A stretch of DNA of 33,826 bases from Bacilli bacterium (GCA_018399755.1 JAGYOE010000009.1:1-33826); one strand, 5' to 3'; shown: positions 17,349 through 26,363, numbered from the stretch's first letter. Notes: a model not told the origin generated them from the letters alone. Translations and numbers: made by a program.

Positions 17349-18197
17349 TTATGCCTCCTCTATTTTACTAATAAACTCCTTTATTAGGTTTAAAGCAACT
17401 TTTTTTCGGTAGTTTCTATTTGATCTTTGATCATCAATAGGTTTAATTAGCGGTTCATATGCTTTAATAAGTTTTTCTTTATTTTCAACTAATTCATCAA
17501 CTGTTATACCGATAAATTCTTTTTCAATCTCTCTACTTCTAATAATGGTAATATAAACAGCGCCAAGCGCTATTCTTAAATCCTTAATCTGATTATTTTC
17601 AATTAAGTAACCGCCAGCGAAACTTAGTTTTGATATTGCATCACTTAACCTTGGTCCTACTTTGCGAAAATAAATATTAGTAAAATTAGTTTTTGGTATA
17701 ATTAATTTTGTAATTAATTCATTATTATTTAAAGCGATTTTTCTTACGCCAGTAATAAAATCTTTTAAAAAGACTGTTCTAGTATTATTAATGCTTTTTA
17801 TTTCTAACTTACAATCTAATAAATAAAGCACTACTAAAGAATCTCCTGCAGGAGAAGCATTACCAATATTACCTGCTAAAGTTGCAGTATGTCTAATGGC
17901 CGGTGAAGCCATTTCTAAAATAACATCTTTAAGTATTTTTGGAGTAATATCACTTTCTAGTATAGTTTCTAACCTAGTATTAGCTCCAATATATATGTTT
18001 TCTTTATCTTCCTTAATATAATTTAACTCATCAATTAAATTAATATAAATAATATCTTGTTTATACCCTATTGGCATTCCTGTATGAGAACGATTTTGAA
18101 TTAGCATATCAGTTCCCCCAGCAACAATTTGATAACTGTGATTATCTAAAGCTTCCAAAGCTTGATTAAGTGATTTAGCAATCAGACTTTTTACCAT
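17349..18197 (-). CDS. Molybdenum hydroxylase FAD subunit (set B)
   Basis: Medium subunit of a xanthine-dehydrogenase-type enzyme; carries FAD and passes electrons to NAD or another acceptor. 282 residues, normal for the family. FAD-binding 'QIVAGGTDMLIQNRS' near the N-terminus and 'RHTATLAGNIGNASPAGD' in the second pyrophosphate loop are both well kept, in contrast to the set A homologue; 'YFRKVGPRLSDAISKL' leads into the CO-dehydrogenase flavoprotein C-terminal domain (about 175-280). It overlaps the 2Fe-2S gene by 7 nt, giving gene order Mo - 2Fe-2S - FAD, the reverse of set A. Confidence 0.9.
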   Translation of the reverse strand: MVKSLIAKSLNQALEALDNHSYQIVAGGTDMLIQNRSHTGMPIGYKQDIIYINLIDELNYIKEDKENIYIGANTRLETILESDITPKILKDVILEMASPAIRHTATLAGNIGNASPAGDSLVVLYLLDCKLEIKSINNTRTVFLKDFITGVRKIALNNNELITKLIIPKTNFTNIYFRKVGPRLSDAISKLSFAGGYLIENNQIKDLRIALGAVYITIIRSREIEKEFIGITVDELVENKEKLIKAYEPLIKPIDDQRSNRNYRKKVALNLIKEFISKIEEA

Positions 18198-18664
18198 AAT
18201 CCTTCACCATCTTTAGCAGCTTTTTTTATAGCTTTTACAATCATATTATAACCAGTACATCTACAGAGATTACCTGATAAGGCGATTCTGATTTCTTGAT
18301 CTGTAGGATGAGGATTTTTATTCAATAAACTTTCTGCGGCTATAACCATTCCCGGTGTACAAAACCCACATTGAACTCCTCCCATTTCAGAAAAAGCATC
18401 CTTTATAATTTGATAACGTTTAGTTTTTGAAAATCCTTCAATCGTTACAATTTCTTGTCCATCAACATTTGCTAAAGGTGTACAACATGAATTAACTATT
18501 TTTTGATTTAATAAGACTGCACAAGCCCCGCATTCACCCTCACCGCAACCTTCTTTAGGTCCAGTTAAGGAGAAATCATCTCGTAAGACATCTAAAAGTC
18601 TACGATTAATATCTGATTCTAATTCCACTGTTTTATCATTTAATTTGAATTTAATTTTTGCCAT
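18191..18664 (-). CDS. Molybdenum hydroxylase 2Fe-2S subunit (set B)
   Basis: Small electron-transfer subunit with two 2Fe-2S clusters. 157 residues. Plant-ferredoxin-type cluster C40, C45, C48 and C60 in 'GCGEGECGAC' and the following Cys; second cluster in the four-helix domain C99, C102 ('QCGFCTPGM') and C134, C136 ('NLCRCTGYN'). All eight ligands are present. The start ATG 18664 overlaps the Mo-subunit stop by 14 nt, and its stop overlaps the FAD gene by 7 nt, so the three subunits are tightly coupled. Confidence 0.95.
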   Translation of the reverse strand: MAKIKFKLNDKTVELESDINRRLLDVLRDDFSLTGPKEGCGEGECGACAVLLNQKIVNSCCTPLANVDGQEIVTIEGFSKTKRYQIIKDAFSEMGGVQCGFCTPGMVIAAESLLNKNPHPTDQEIRIALSGNLCRCTGYNMIVKAIKKAAKDGEGLW

Positions 18665-20741
18665 TATCTATCAACTCCATAATATATTCTGGGGTAACTG
18701 GTATTTTATACACGCGTTTATTAATTGCGTTTTCTATTGCTTTAGCAACTGCAGGTGCACCACCAACTAAGGTTAATTCACCAACTCCTTTAGCTCCATA
18801 TGGGCCATATGCATAAGGATTATCATATAAATATGTTTCCATATCACACATATCTAATGCTGTAGGAATAATATAATCTGTCATATTTTTTTGTTGAATT
18901 CTTCCATCTTTATGATTCATAACTTCTAAATAACCATAACCAATTCCTTGAGCAAGTCCACCATCTGCTTGTCCAAAAACTATCCTTTCATCAATTGCTT
19001 TTCCGCCATCATAAACCGACCAAGTTTTTACAATTTTAACTTGATAAGTAGTTTTATCAACTTCTACTTCAACAACATTAACTCCCCATGAATAAGCAGG
19101 ATAAGCATCACCTTTAAAAGTTTTTTCATCATATTTGATGTATTCTGGTTGTTCATATTCTTTTTCAACAATAAATTCTTTTTCATGCCAGCGCTTTTTT
19201 ATTTCTCGCGTTGCTCTAGCAACTAATCCACCAACAATCATCATTGTTCTTGAAGCAACAGTAGGTCCTGAATCAGGAACAAAATCAGTATCAGGGTTAT
19301 TAAAAATCACATCTTCAATTCCAATTTCTAAGATATTAGCTACAAGTTTTCTAAAGGTTGTTTTAACTCCTTGTCCCATATCAACAGCAGCTATTAATAT
19401 CTCTGCTTTATTATCTTTTGTTTTTCTAAGTTTAACTCTTGCTTTAATAGTATCTTTTTCTCCTGAACCTGTAAAACCACAACCATGGAAAAAATAACTC
19501 ATGCCAATACCTTTATATATATTAGGATTTGAATAAGTTTTTTTCTTTTCTAGGTAGTTTGAAACCTCTATAGCTTTTTCAATCATTTCAGGCATTAATA
19601 TCGGATCTCGATAAATCCCGCTTGTAGAGGTTAAATCATTTTGTTTGGCTACAATACTGTTCCTAAACTCCAATGGGTTAATATTTAAATCTTGAGCAAT
19701 GTGTTCAACGAACATCTCAATAGCAAACATCATCTGTGGTGCACCAAAGCCTCTAAAAGCTCCATTAGGCACAGTATTGGTACGGTAAACATTACCACTA
19801 ATATCTAAATTATCAATTGTATAAGCCCCAGTGCAAGCTAATAATGCTCGTGATAATACTACTCCACTTAAGCCAATGGTAGCCCCAGCATCTATTCCAA
19901 CTTTAGCCTTTAAGCCATAAATTTTATTGTCTTTAATTGCGGCTTCAAAATTAATCTTTGCTGGATGTCTTTTAGTAGTTACCAACATATCCTCTTCACG
20001 TTCATAAATTAACTGTATCGGTTTCTTTATTTTTTTTACCGCTACAGCTAATTGACAACCCATTAATGAAGGGAATTCTTCTTTTCCACCAAAAGCCCCA
20101 CCAACAGTTGATTGAATAACTCTAACATTTTCTTCCCTTTCACCTAAAGCTTGAATAAGTGCGTTTTTGACATAATACGGGCATTGTATTGAACCGATTA
20201 ATGTAGTCTTTTCGCCTTCAGGATAGCCAATAAAACCTTGAGTTTCAATATAAGCTTGTTCCTGATACCCTGTTTGATAATCATAAGTAATAACTTTATC
20301 TGCTTCATCAAAAGCTTTTAGACCTATCCCTTTATCAAAATGATAATCAAGTACACTATCTGTCCAAGCTAATAAAGGTTCTTCTTCTTTATATTCAATT
20401 TCTATCATATCTATTATTTCTACAATTTTTTGTTTATCAGGCCCAATAACTAAAGCAATTGGTTCATATAGATAAGAAATCTTCTTCTCTGTAAAAATCG
20501 GCATATCATCAAAAATCACCTTAACAACATTTTTACCCTGAACATCTTTATAATCTATAATGTAATAACCTTTAGGTAAATCAGGATAAGAAATATTTTT
20601 AATTTCTCCTTTTCTTATGCTACTTCTTAAAGTCATAGCAAAAAGCATGCCTTCTATTTTTATATCAGCTGTATATTTCGCTGAACCTGATATTTTTTCT
20701 TCATTATCTACTTTATTAATTGATTTTGAAATATCTTTCAT
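18651..20741 (-). CDS. Molybdenum hydroxylase large (molybdopterin) subunit, set B
   Basis: Catalytic subunit of a xanthine-dehydrogenase/nicotinate-dehydrogenase-type enzyme, hydroxylating a purine or related N-heterocycle with water as oxygen donor. 696 residues from ATG 20741 (GAGGG ribosome site; an in-frame TTG one codon upstream is less likely), shorter than most (about 750-780). Motifs: 'VGGAFGGK' (about 212-219), 'GAFRGFGAPQ' with the substrate Arg, 'AAVDMGQG' where many have E-x-GQG, and a late 'GAKGVGELTLVGGAPAVA' containing the catalytic Glu. The GVGEL...GGAP ending is nearer nicotinate- or PucD/XdhD-like enzymes than classical XdhA. Substrate probably an oxopurine; not certain. 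Confidence 0.9.
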   Translation of the reverse strand: MKDISKSINKVDNEEKISGSAKYTADIKIEGMLFAMTLRSSIRKGEIKNISYPDLPKGYYIIDYKDVQGKNVVKVIFDDMPIFTEKKISYLYEPIALVIGPDKQKIVEIIDMIEIEYKEEEPLLAWTDSVLDYHFDKGIGLKAFDEADKVITYDYQTGYQEQAYIETQGFIGYPEGEKTTLIGSIQCPYYVKNALIQALGEREENVRVIQSTVGGAFGGKEEFPSLMGCQLAVAVKKIKKPIQLIYEREEDMLVTTKRHPAKINFEAAIKDNKIYGLKAKVGIDAGATIGLSGVVLSRALLACTGAYTIDNLDISGNVYRTNTVPNGAFRGFGAPQMMFAIEMFVEHIAQDLNINPLEFRNSIVAKQNDLTSTSGIYRDPILMPEMIEKAIEVSNYLEKKKTYSNPNIYKGIGMSYFFHGCGFTGSGEKDTIKARVKLRKTKDNKAEILIAAVDMGQGVKTTFRKLVANILEIGIEDVIFNNPDTDFVPDSGPTVASRTMMIVGGLVARATREIKKRWHEKEFIVEKEYEQPEYIKYDEKTFKGDAYPAYSWGVNVVEVEVDKTTYQVKIVKTWSVYDGGKAIDERIVFGQADGGLAQGIGYGYLEVMNHKDGRIQQKNMTDYIIPTALDMCDMETYLYDNPYAYGPYGAKGVGELTLVGGAPAVAKAIENAINKRVYKIPVTPEYIMELIDNGKN

Positions 20742-20744
20742 CAA

Positions 20745-21830
20745 TCATCCCTCTTCTTTAAAACTTATAGCATTTGTTGGACATTTAGCAATACATAAAC
20801 CACATTCAAAACATTTATCAGGATTAAAAGTAATAACACCTGGATAATCTATTGCAAAATAAGGACAAATCTTTTGACACAACATACAATCAATACATTT
20901 ATCTTCATCTAATACTGGTAATGAACGTTTATATACTACGTGTTTTTCTAAATTACTGTCTATTACTTCTTGTATACTAGAGAACCCATATTTTTTTAAT
21001 GCTTTTGGCAAAGCTTCAATAATTTTAGAGTAAAGTGTTTTCCCCATTAATAAAGCACTAGACAACATCTGAACTGCACTAGCTCCAGCTAATAAAAATT
21101 CAATAACATCATCAGCTGTTTTAATTCCGCCAACGCCAATCACAGTTAGTGAAGGTTCAGCTTGTTTTATCTTATAAACTGTAGCCAAAGCAATAGGTTT
21201 TATTGCTGGTCCACTAGTCCAAACAAAGCCTTTATCATTACCATAAATTATTTCTCTACTATCAATATCAATTTTCATAGTTGGACCTAAAGAATTTATC
21301 GCGACAACTCCATTAGCTCCAGCTTGTTTAATTGCCTTAGCAAAGCCTTCTGGATTAGGGATATGAGGACTAATCTTCATATAAATTGGCTTATCAGTAT
21401 TTTTTCTAATAGCCTTTACTGTATCTTGAATAACTGATAAATCTGTCCCTACATAATGAGTAGAAATTTCAAAAGCATCCGCAAATTTTTCTACCTTAGG
21501 AACTAAAAATTCCATATCTTCTTTAGAATAACCCAAAGAAATAATTAATGGACGATTTTTATCTTTAACATATTCAGGCAAAATTTCATCAATCCAGGTT
21601 TGATAAGGTAATTCACTCCATAACTCAGAATTCATTATAAAGGTCTTATCACCATAAATACATGGTTTAGGGATTTTTGGTTTCTTAATTGAAATAGTTT
21701 TAGTGGTAATACCACCACAACCCTGTTCAACTAAAAACCGTAATTTTTCCAAATCCCCATTTAATGGTCCAGCGGCTGGCATCAAGGGATTATTAAAAGT
21801 CATTCCGTCAAAACTAGTTTTTAAATTCAA
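20745..21830 (-). CDS. PreA-like dihydroorotate/dihydropyrimidine dehydrogenase-fold Fe-S flavoprotein
   Basis: FMN-binding TIM barrel (about 1-295) plus two 4Fe-4S clusters at the C-terminus ('CIDCMLCQKICP' and 'CFECGLCIAKCP'). 361 residues from TTG 21830, picked because AGAGGG precedes it; an upstream in-frame TTG (21851) would lie deep in ssnA. FMN-site segments: 'NPLMPAAGPLNG', 'GGITTKTIS', 'YMKISPH', 'VGGIKTADD'. The active-site stretch that in DHODH/PreA reads N-x-S-C-P is 'EISTHYVGTD' here, so the catalytic Cys is absent. No PreT partner is in the window. It occupies the place of ygfK, suggesting reduction of an oxopurine or ring-opened product rather than uracil. Electron donor likely ferredoxin; inference. 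Confidence 0.85.
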   Translation of the reverse strand: MNLKTSFDGMTFNNPLMPAAGPLNGDLEKLRFLVEQGCGGITTKTISIKKPKIPKPCIYGDKTFIMNSELWSELPYQTWIDEILPEYVKDKNRPLIISLGYSKEDMEFLVPKVEKFADAFEISTHYVGTDLSVIQDTVKAIRKNTDKPIYMKISPHIPNPEGFAKAIKQAGANGVVAINSLGPTMKIDIDSREIIYGNDKGFVWTSGPAIKPIALATVYKIKQAEPSLTVIGVGGIKTADDVIEFLLAGASAVQMLSSALLMGKTLYSKIIEALPKALKKYGFSSIQEVIDSNLEKHVVYKRSLPVLDEDKCIDCMLCQKICPYFAIDYPGVITFNPDKCFECGLCIAKCPTNAISFKEEG

Positions 21831-23133
21831 GATTATTACCCTCTTTCTCAATAATTTTCCATAACTTATTCGCTTGTTCTAAAGCTAATTTTCTTTCATT
21901 TGTTAAATCCATTGTTAATTTATAATTATCAATTAAGCATTTTCCATTTGCAAATACCTTTTCTGGTAAAAACCCTGGAAAAACACCATAAAATAAATGT
22001 CCAAAAACATTATCACCATTAATTTTTGTATATGGTTCATATGGTAAAACTAATAAATCAGCTTCACTGCCTTTTGAAAATGAACCTAAATTAGTATTTA
22101 ATAACATATTTAAATATTCATAAGTGTTTTTTACAATTTTTAATAAATCAGCTAAACCAAAACCTGTTGGTGATTCTGTTTTTAAATGCGCTAGATAATA
22201 AATATTTAAATATTCTAAAGCTTGAGATTGGATTAAACCATCATTACCAACAATAACTCTAATCCCTTTATCTAAAAACTTTTTAACATTAGATATTCCT
22301 ACTGCATTATTAAGGTTTGAAGTTGGATTAATTGCAATCGTTGCTTTTCCTGCTTTAATTATTTCCATTTCTTTTTCATTTATATGTGTGCAATGAACTA
22401 ATAAACTTTTATCATTAATAAGATTAAATTTATCTAATCTTTCTACAACTCGCATTCCATATTTTTTTAAACATTCTTCTTCATCCATCAAACTTTCTGC
22501 AACATGAATGTGAATTCCTGCATTATGTAAGTTATTAGATATTTTCTCTAAGGACTTATCACTTAATGATAATGAAGCATGCATCCCAAAAAGACCTGCA
22601 GAACTTTTTGTATGATTATTTTTAAAAAAAGTAACATTTTCTTCAATTGCTTTTTCAACATCAAACCTATCACTTGTTTCAAAAGCTAAAACAGATCTTA
22701 AATTTAATTTGTCATTAATCGCTGATTTAATTAAATTTAAACTATTATCTATTTGATAACTAGCATGATGATCAATTAGTGAAGTTGTTCCTTTTTTTAA
22801 TTGATCTAATCCGCCCATTAAGGCAGAATAATAAATCATATTTTGATCTAAGAAATGATCAAGTTTCCACCACATCTGTTTTAAAATATCTAGAAAATTA
22901 TCTGGACTAAACTCAAAACTAGCTCCTCTAGCAAATGTAGAATAGAAATGTGTATGTCCAGAGACAAAGCCAGGAATAATCAATTTCCCTTGACAATCAA
23001 TCTCTTTGAAATCTGGTTGCTTTTTATATTTATTCATCTCACCAGAAGAAATTATTTCTTCATCAAACATAATAAATCCATTATCAATATAATTGTTATA
23101 ATCATAAATTTTTGCATTAATTAAAGCATACAT
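21814..23133 (-). CDS. ssnA: SsnA-type aminohydrolase
   Basis: Amidohydrolase-superfamily aminohydrolase of the SsnA branch, a regular member of anaerobic purine-degradation clusters; presumed to deaminate or hydrolyse a purine-derived amine. 439 residues, full length. Metal-site 'GFVSGHTHFYS' (H60, H62), 'HIHVAESLMDE', 'LLVHCTHINEKE' and 'VGNDGL' for the last Asp. 'ARGASFEFSPDNFLDILKQMWWKLD' region is characteristic but varies from guanine deaminase. ATG at 23133 with GAGGTGG. It starts 9 nt after the dihydropyrimidinase stop and overlaps the PreA-like gene by 17 nt. Chlorohydrolase/guanine-deaminase function is the alternative. Confidence 0.88.
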   Translation of the reverse strand: MYALINAKIYDYNNYIDNGFIMFDEEIISSGEMNKYKKQPDFKEIDCQGKLIIPGFVSGHTHFYSTFARGASFEFSPDNFLDILKQMWWKLDHFLDQNMIYYSALMGGLDQLKKGTTSLIDHHASYQIDNSLNLIKSAINDKLNLRSVLAFETSDRFDVEKAIEENVTFFKNNHTKSSAGLFGMHASLSLSDKSLEKISNNLHNAGIHIHVAESLMDEEECLKKYGMRVVERLDKFNLINDKSLLVHCTHINEKEMEIIKAGKATIAINPTSNLNNAVGISNVKKFLDKGIRVIVGNDGLIQSQALEYLNIYYLAHLKTESPTGFGLADLLKIVKNTYEYLNMLLNTNLGSFSKGSEADLLVLPYEPYTKINGDNVFGHLFYGVFPGFLPEKVFANGKCLIDNYKLTMDLTNERKLALEQANKLWKIIEKEGNNLEFKN

Positions 23134-23142
23134 TTAACCACC

Positions 23143-24432
23143 TCATATTTTTTTACCATTTGGTTTAATAAATTCACCTGATTTTATTATATATTCGCCT
23201 CGATTAATAGTATGGATAACTTTTCCTTTACGTTTTAAATATTTATAGATTGTATAATCACTAAATCCGTGATGATTTTTAATTATATTTTCATGTAGTT
23301 CATAAACAAAAATATTAGCTAAATTACCAACTTTTATTTTTCCATATTTAGATAAATTAGGATATAAACCACTAATGTTTTTACTCATTTTTGGTATAGC
23401 ATTTTTACCAAATAACTGAAATAAAACATCGAAAGAAAATTCTATTCCTCCTATACCAAGAGGAATATCTTTTAATAATGTAGCTTGCTTATCTTCTTTC
23501 ATAAAAGCACAATGGTCAGTACCTATAGTATATATATCTGAAAAATTATTAATCAATTTTTCCTTTTCTTTTACGGTTCTTAAAGGAGGTGCTAAAGTAT
23601 ATAAATTACCTTCATCTAATTCCAAACAATCCTCTGTAAAAGTAAAATATTGTGGACAACTTTCAATAAAAAATCTTTTATTTAGAATATCGCTATATTT
23701 ATCTTTTAGTTTAACTAATGTCTCTCCAGAACTTAAATGTACCATATACAAATAGCCACCATATTTTTTAACATAGCCAGCTAGTTTTAAAGCTTCTTTA
23801 GTTTCTGCTTCAGTTGGCCGAGATTTTAATAAATCTCGATATGTAAATTCCGGGTTTAAATCAATTAAATCATCATTTTCAATATGAGCTAATAACAAAA
23901 ATTTATACTTTTCAGACAATTTTAATAATTCAATAATATCTTTATCATATGTTCGGCGATTAGAATCAGAGTAAGTTGTAAAAAGTTTCAAAGAATGAAT
24001 ATTTAATTCTTTCATTTGTTTAACAAAATCTTCTAAATCACATTGAGGGTTTTTTATTGTTGCATGAAAAAAATAGTCAACAACAGAATCTTCTGCCTCT
24101 ATTAAGCGAGTATTATAAGCCTTTTGTAAATCCTTAGGATTATCAACTGGATCTAAAAAGTCAATAACTGTTGTAATGCCACCAAAAGCTGCCTGTTTAG
24201 TGCCATAATAAAAATCATCTTTAGAGCGAATATTACCCAAATCTAAATCAAAATGTACGTGAGGATCTATTAACCCAGGCATAACCAAATTCCCCTTTGC
24301 ATCTAAACTATCCTTAGCCGCAAAAACTTCATCACTAATACTAGTGATTGTATCTCCTTCTAAATACAAATTAACTTCTTTGAACTCATTATCCAAATAG
24401 ACTTTTCCATTGATAATCCGTTTATCAAACAT
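23143..24432 (-). CDS. Dihydropyrimidinase/hydantoinase (HyuA-type)
   Basis: Cyclic amidohydrolase that opens a dihydropyrimidine, hydantoin or imide ring. 429 residues from ATG 24432 (GGAGG eight bases upstream; an in-frame TTG at 24447 is inside that site). Metal residues: H58 and H60 in 'GLIDPHVHFDL', the bridging carboxylated lysine K149 in 'HSLKLFTTYSD', 'LLAHIEN', 'YMVHLSSGE' and the Asp of 'GTDHCAF'. All binuclear-site residues are present. It corresponds to hyuA of the E. coli cluster, and is set to act on the ring after reduction by a neighbour. It starts 4 nt after the NTPase gene. Confidence 0.9.
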   Translation of the reverse strand: MFDKRIINGKVYLDNEFKEVNLYLEGDTITSISDEVFAAKDSLDAKGNLVMPGLIDPHVHFDLDLGNIRSKDDFYYGTKQAAFGGITTVIDFLDPVDNPKDLQKAYNTRLIEAEDSVVDYFFHATIKNPQCDLEDFVKQMKELNIHSLKLFTTYSDSNRRTYDKDIIELLKLSEKYKFLLLAHIENDDLIDLNPEFTYRDLLKSRPTEAETKEALKLAGYVKKYGGYLYMVHLSSGETLVKLKDKYSDILNKRFFIESCPQYFTFTEDCLELDEGNLYTLAPPLRTVKEKEKLINNFSDIYTIGTDHCAFMKEDKQATLLKDIPLGIGGIEFSFDVLFQLFGKNAIPKMSKNISGLYPNLSKYGKIKVGNLANIFVYELHENIIKNHHGFSDYTIYKYLKRKGKVIHTINRGEYIIKSGEFIKPNGKKI

Positions 24433-24436
24433 TAAT

Positions 24437-24910
24437 TTATCCTCCAATTATTTGATATTCTTTAATATTGAATTTATCGACAACTTTTTTAATTAAATCA
24501 CTTCGAACAACTAAATATAAATCTATATTTTCCTGCAATAACTTCTCTAAAGTATGATAATAACCTTTTTCTTGTAATTCTAAAATTGAAATTTCATCCA
24601 AAAATATTGGATTTGTTGTTTCTTTAATCCATTTTTCGACTAATTCATCAATATAGTTGAAAGCTTCCTTATAAAATAAATACGGTCCTAATTTATAAAT
24701 AATCTCCTTATCATTTTTATAGTAAATATCACGAATAATAAATGGTGTTTCTTTACCATTACTTAATCTTACTAAAGTATATCCATAAACCAAATCTCCA
24801 CGCATAGTCTTTTTTGCAATAAGACCATCCCCAATTTGATTTTGTTGGTATATTTTTTTTAATTTAGTAGTTTTATAGGAATTAATCTTCCCAGTAACTA
24901 TCTTTACCAT
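24437..24910 (-). CDS. THEP1-like P-loop NTPase with altered P-loop
   Basis: 157 residues. N-terminal 'VTGKINSYKTTKLKK' (G7 to T14) resembles the Walker A of the NTPase_1/THEP1 family but has Tyr where GxxxxGKT has its second Gly; K13 and T14 remain. Walker B-like 'NPIFLDEISILELQEKGY' matches the hydrophobic-DEIG-x-x-E-L pattern of the family. ATG 24910 overlaps the XdhC gene by 29 nt. Families of this type recur beside molybdenum hydroxylase genes, and E. coli has the P-loop protein YqeC at the equivalent position, so a role in maturing or energising the molybdenum cofactor is plausible. MobB-like GTPase is another reading. Function unproven. Confidence 0.65.
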   Translation of the reverse strand: MVKIVTGKINSYKTTKLKKIYQQNQIGDGLIAKKTMRGDLVYGYTLVRLSNGKETPFIIRDIYYKNDKEIIYKLGPYLFYKEAFNYIDELVEKWIKETTNPIFLDEISILELQEKGYYHTLEKLLQENIDLYLVVRSDLIKKVVDKFNIKEYQIIGG

Positions 24911-25721
24911 CTAATACATTCCTCATATGCAAATGACCTTTTTTTTCATGAGAAATAGCTAAAATTTCAGAGGAAATTGATATAGCAATTTCTTCAGGGC
25001 TACCTCCACCTATATCAAGTCCTATAGGAGAATAGAAAAAACTTAAATCTATGTCTTTGCCAAATTTTTTATAAGTTGATTTTAAATATGCTTTTATTTT
25101 ATCAGGAGAACAAAGCATACCTAAATATTTAGGCTTGATTTTTAACTCAAGCAGTTTATTTATTACATGATAGTCATATTCATGACTAGGTGTACATACT
25201 ATTACAAAACTATTTTTTCTAATGCCTTCTTCTTCAATAAAATCAACAAATGGTTTATGAACTTTAATATCAGCGTTGGTAAATTTATCAATCACAGGCT
25301 TTCTTCCATCTATAACTGTAACGTGATAATTCATCGTTTTTAAAACATTTACTAAAGCTTGTCCTACATGACCAGCCCCAAAAATATAGATAGTTTCTTT
25401 TGGACCAATATATTCATAAAATAAAGTAACTTTTCCCCCACAAGCCATCGGAAGAGTTTTGGTATTTTTAACAACTTTTCCTTCATCTAGAATATATGTT
25501 TCTAAAAGATTTTCGCGATTTTCTAAAAGTTTTTGGCATTTTTTTTGAGCTGTTAATTCAATTGCCCCGCCACCTACTGTTCCATAAGATTTACCATCTT
25601 CTAGAACAATCATTTTTTTTCCAACTTCAACAGGACCAAAGCCTTCTTTTTCAACCGCTGTAACGGCAATCATTGGTTTATTTTTATGTTTAAATTCAGT
25701 AATAAGTTTGTAAATATCCAT
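24882..25721 (-). CDS. xdhC: XdhC/CoxI-family molybdenum hydroxylase maturation factor
   Basis: Binds molybdenum cofactor, helps its sulfuration and inserts it into xanthine-dehydrogenase-type enzymes. 279 residues, full length. N-terminal XdhC_CoxI domain (about 10-105) with 'GTVGGGAIE' and 'MACGGKV', which holds the conserved Cys; C-terminal Rossmann domain (about 112-255) with 'IYIFGAGHVGQAL', 'VIDGR' and 'SPIGLDIGGGSPEEIAISI'. It lies directly after hydroxylase set A and a membrane protein gene. Only one such factor is present for two hydroxylases, so it may serve both. The related selenium-cofactor protein YqeB is an alternative family. Confidence 0.87.
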   Translation of the reverse strand: MDIYKLITEFKHKNKPMIAVTAVEKEGFGPVEVGKKMIVLEDGKSYGTVGGGAIELTAQKKCQKLLENRENLLETYILDEGKVVKNTKTLPMACGGKVTLFYEYIGPKETIYIFGAGHVGQALVNVLKTMNYHVTVIDGRKPVIDKFTNADIKVHKPFVDFIEEEGIRKNSFVIVCTPSHEYDYHVINKLLELKIKPKYLGMLCSPDKIKAYLKSTYKKFGKDIDLSFFYSPIGLDIGGGSPEEIAISISSEILAISHEKKGHLHMRNVLDGKDSYWED

Positions 25722-25730
25722 TTAGCTATC

Positions 25731-26363
25731 CTAAATTGTTAGTGTTAAAACAAGCGCTAAAATTAAAGTTGCAACAGAAACAATTGGATTAACTTTTAAA
25801 TTATCTAATTTTTTGATTTGTTTTATTTGACTAAAGCCAACCAATAAGAGAGCAAAAGCTGAGGTTAATAAACCTGCATATAAAACAAATTCAATTCCTG
25901 CATTAAAACTAGCTATTTGTTCTGATAAGAAACCAGTAGCTAATAAGTTAATTCCTAAGTATCCTACATATGCTAGTCTCCAGCCAATACTAGCAATTAC
26001 AACACCTGATACAACAGTCGCAGGTTTTTTTGATTCAAACATTGGAATAACCACAAACACTAATAATGATTCAATTGCCATAGCAATCACCGGATTAACC
26101 ACTTTAAAAGGTGTCGGAAGTGGCATTAAAAGATTAATTGATTTTATTGCTATAGCCACCATTGCTACATAAAAAATTGCTTTTCTTGAGCCTAAAGATT
26201 TATATGCTTTATAAAGAATAAACATAACTATTGGGAACATAATTGTTCCAGCAATAAATCCAGGAATAAAGTGTAATAAATAACCTAAACTAGCTTCTAA
26301 AATTCCCCATATAGCTCCAAAAAAGATAACTAATGATATCATTTCTACTTTTGTTTTTTTCAT
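25731..26363 (-). CDS. Six-helix membrane protein of unknown function
   Basis: 210 residues, almost entirely hydrophobic, with about six membrane helices: near 8-28, 32-50, 60-78, 88-105, 115-140 and 160-180, plus a C-terminal hydrophobic stretch (192-209). The N-terminal half has 'GAIWGILEASLGYLLHFIPG' followed by a Gly/Pro-rich turn. I do not recognise the family. Size, helix count and a lone gene without an ATPase recall substrate-binding S components of ECF transporters, but no signature confirms it. ATG at 26363 overlaps the hydroxylase Mo-subunit stop (ATGA), and xdhC follows after 9 nt. No other transporter exists in the 20-kb operon, so uptake of a purine or of molybdate/cofactor precursor is a reasonable guess. 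Confidence 0.6.
   Translation of the reverse strand: MKKTKVEMISLVIFFGAIWGILEASLGYLLHFIPGFIAGTIMFPIVMFILYKAYKSLGSRKAIFYVAMVAIAIKSINLLMPLPTPFKVVNPVIAMAIESLLVFVVIPMFESKKPATVVSGVVIASIGWRLAYVGYLGINLLATGFLSEQIASFNAGIEFVLYAGLLTSAFALLLVGFSQIKQIKKLDNLKVNPIVSVATLILALVLTLTI

Noticed and set aside
19135-19497. 120-codon open frame on the plus strand
   Set aside because: It lies antisense inside the set B Mo-subunit gene, which has full family motifs; no ribosome site or family likeness supports the antisense frame.
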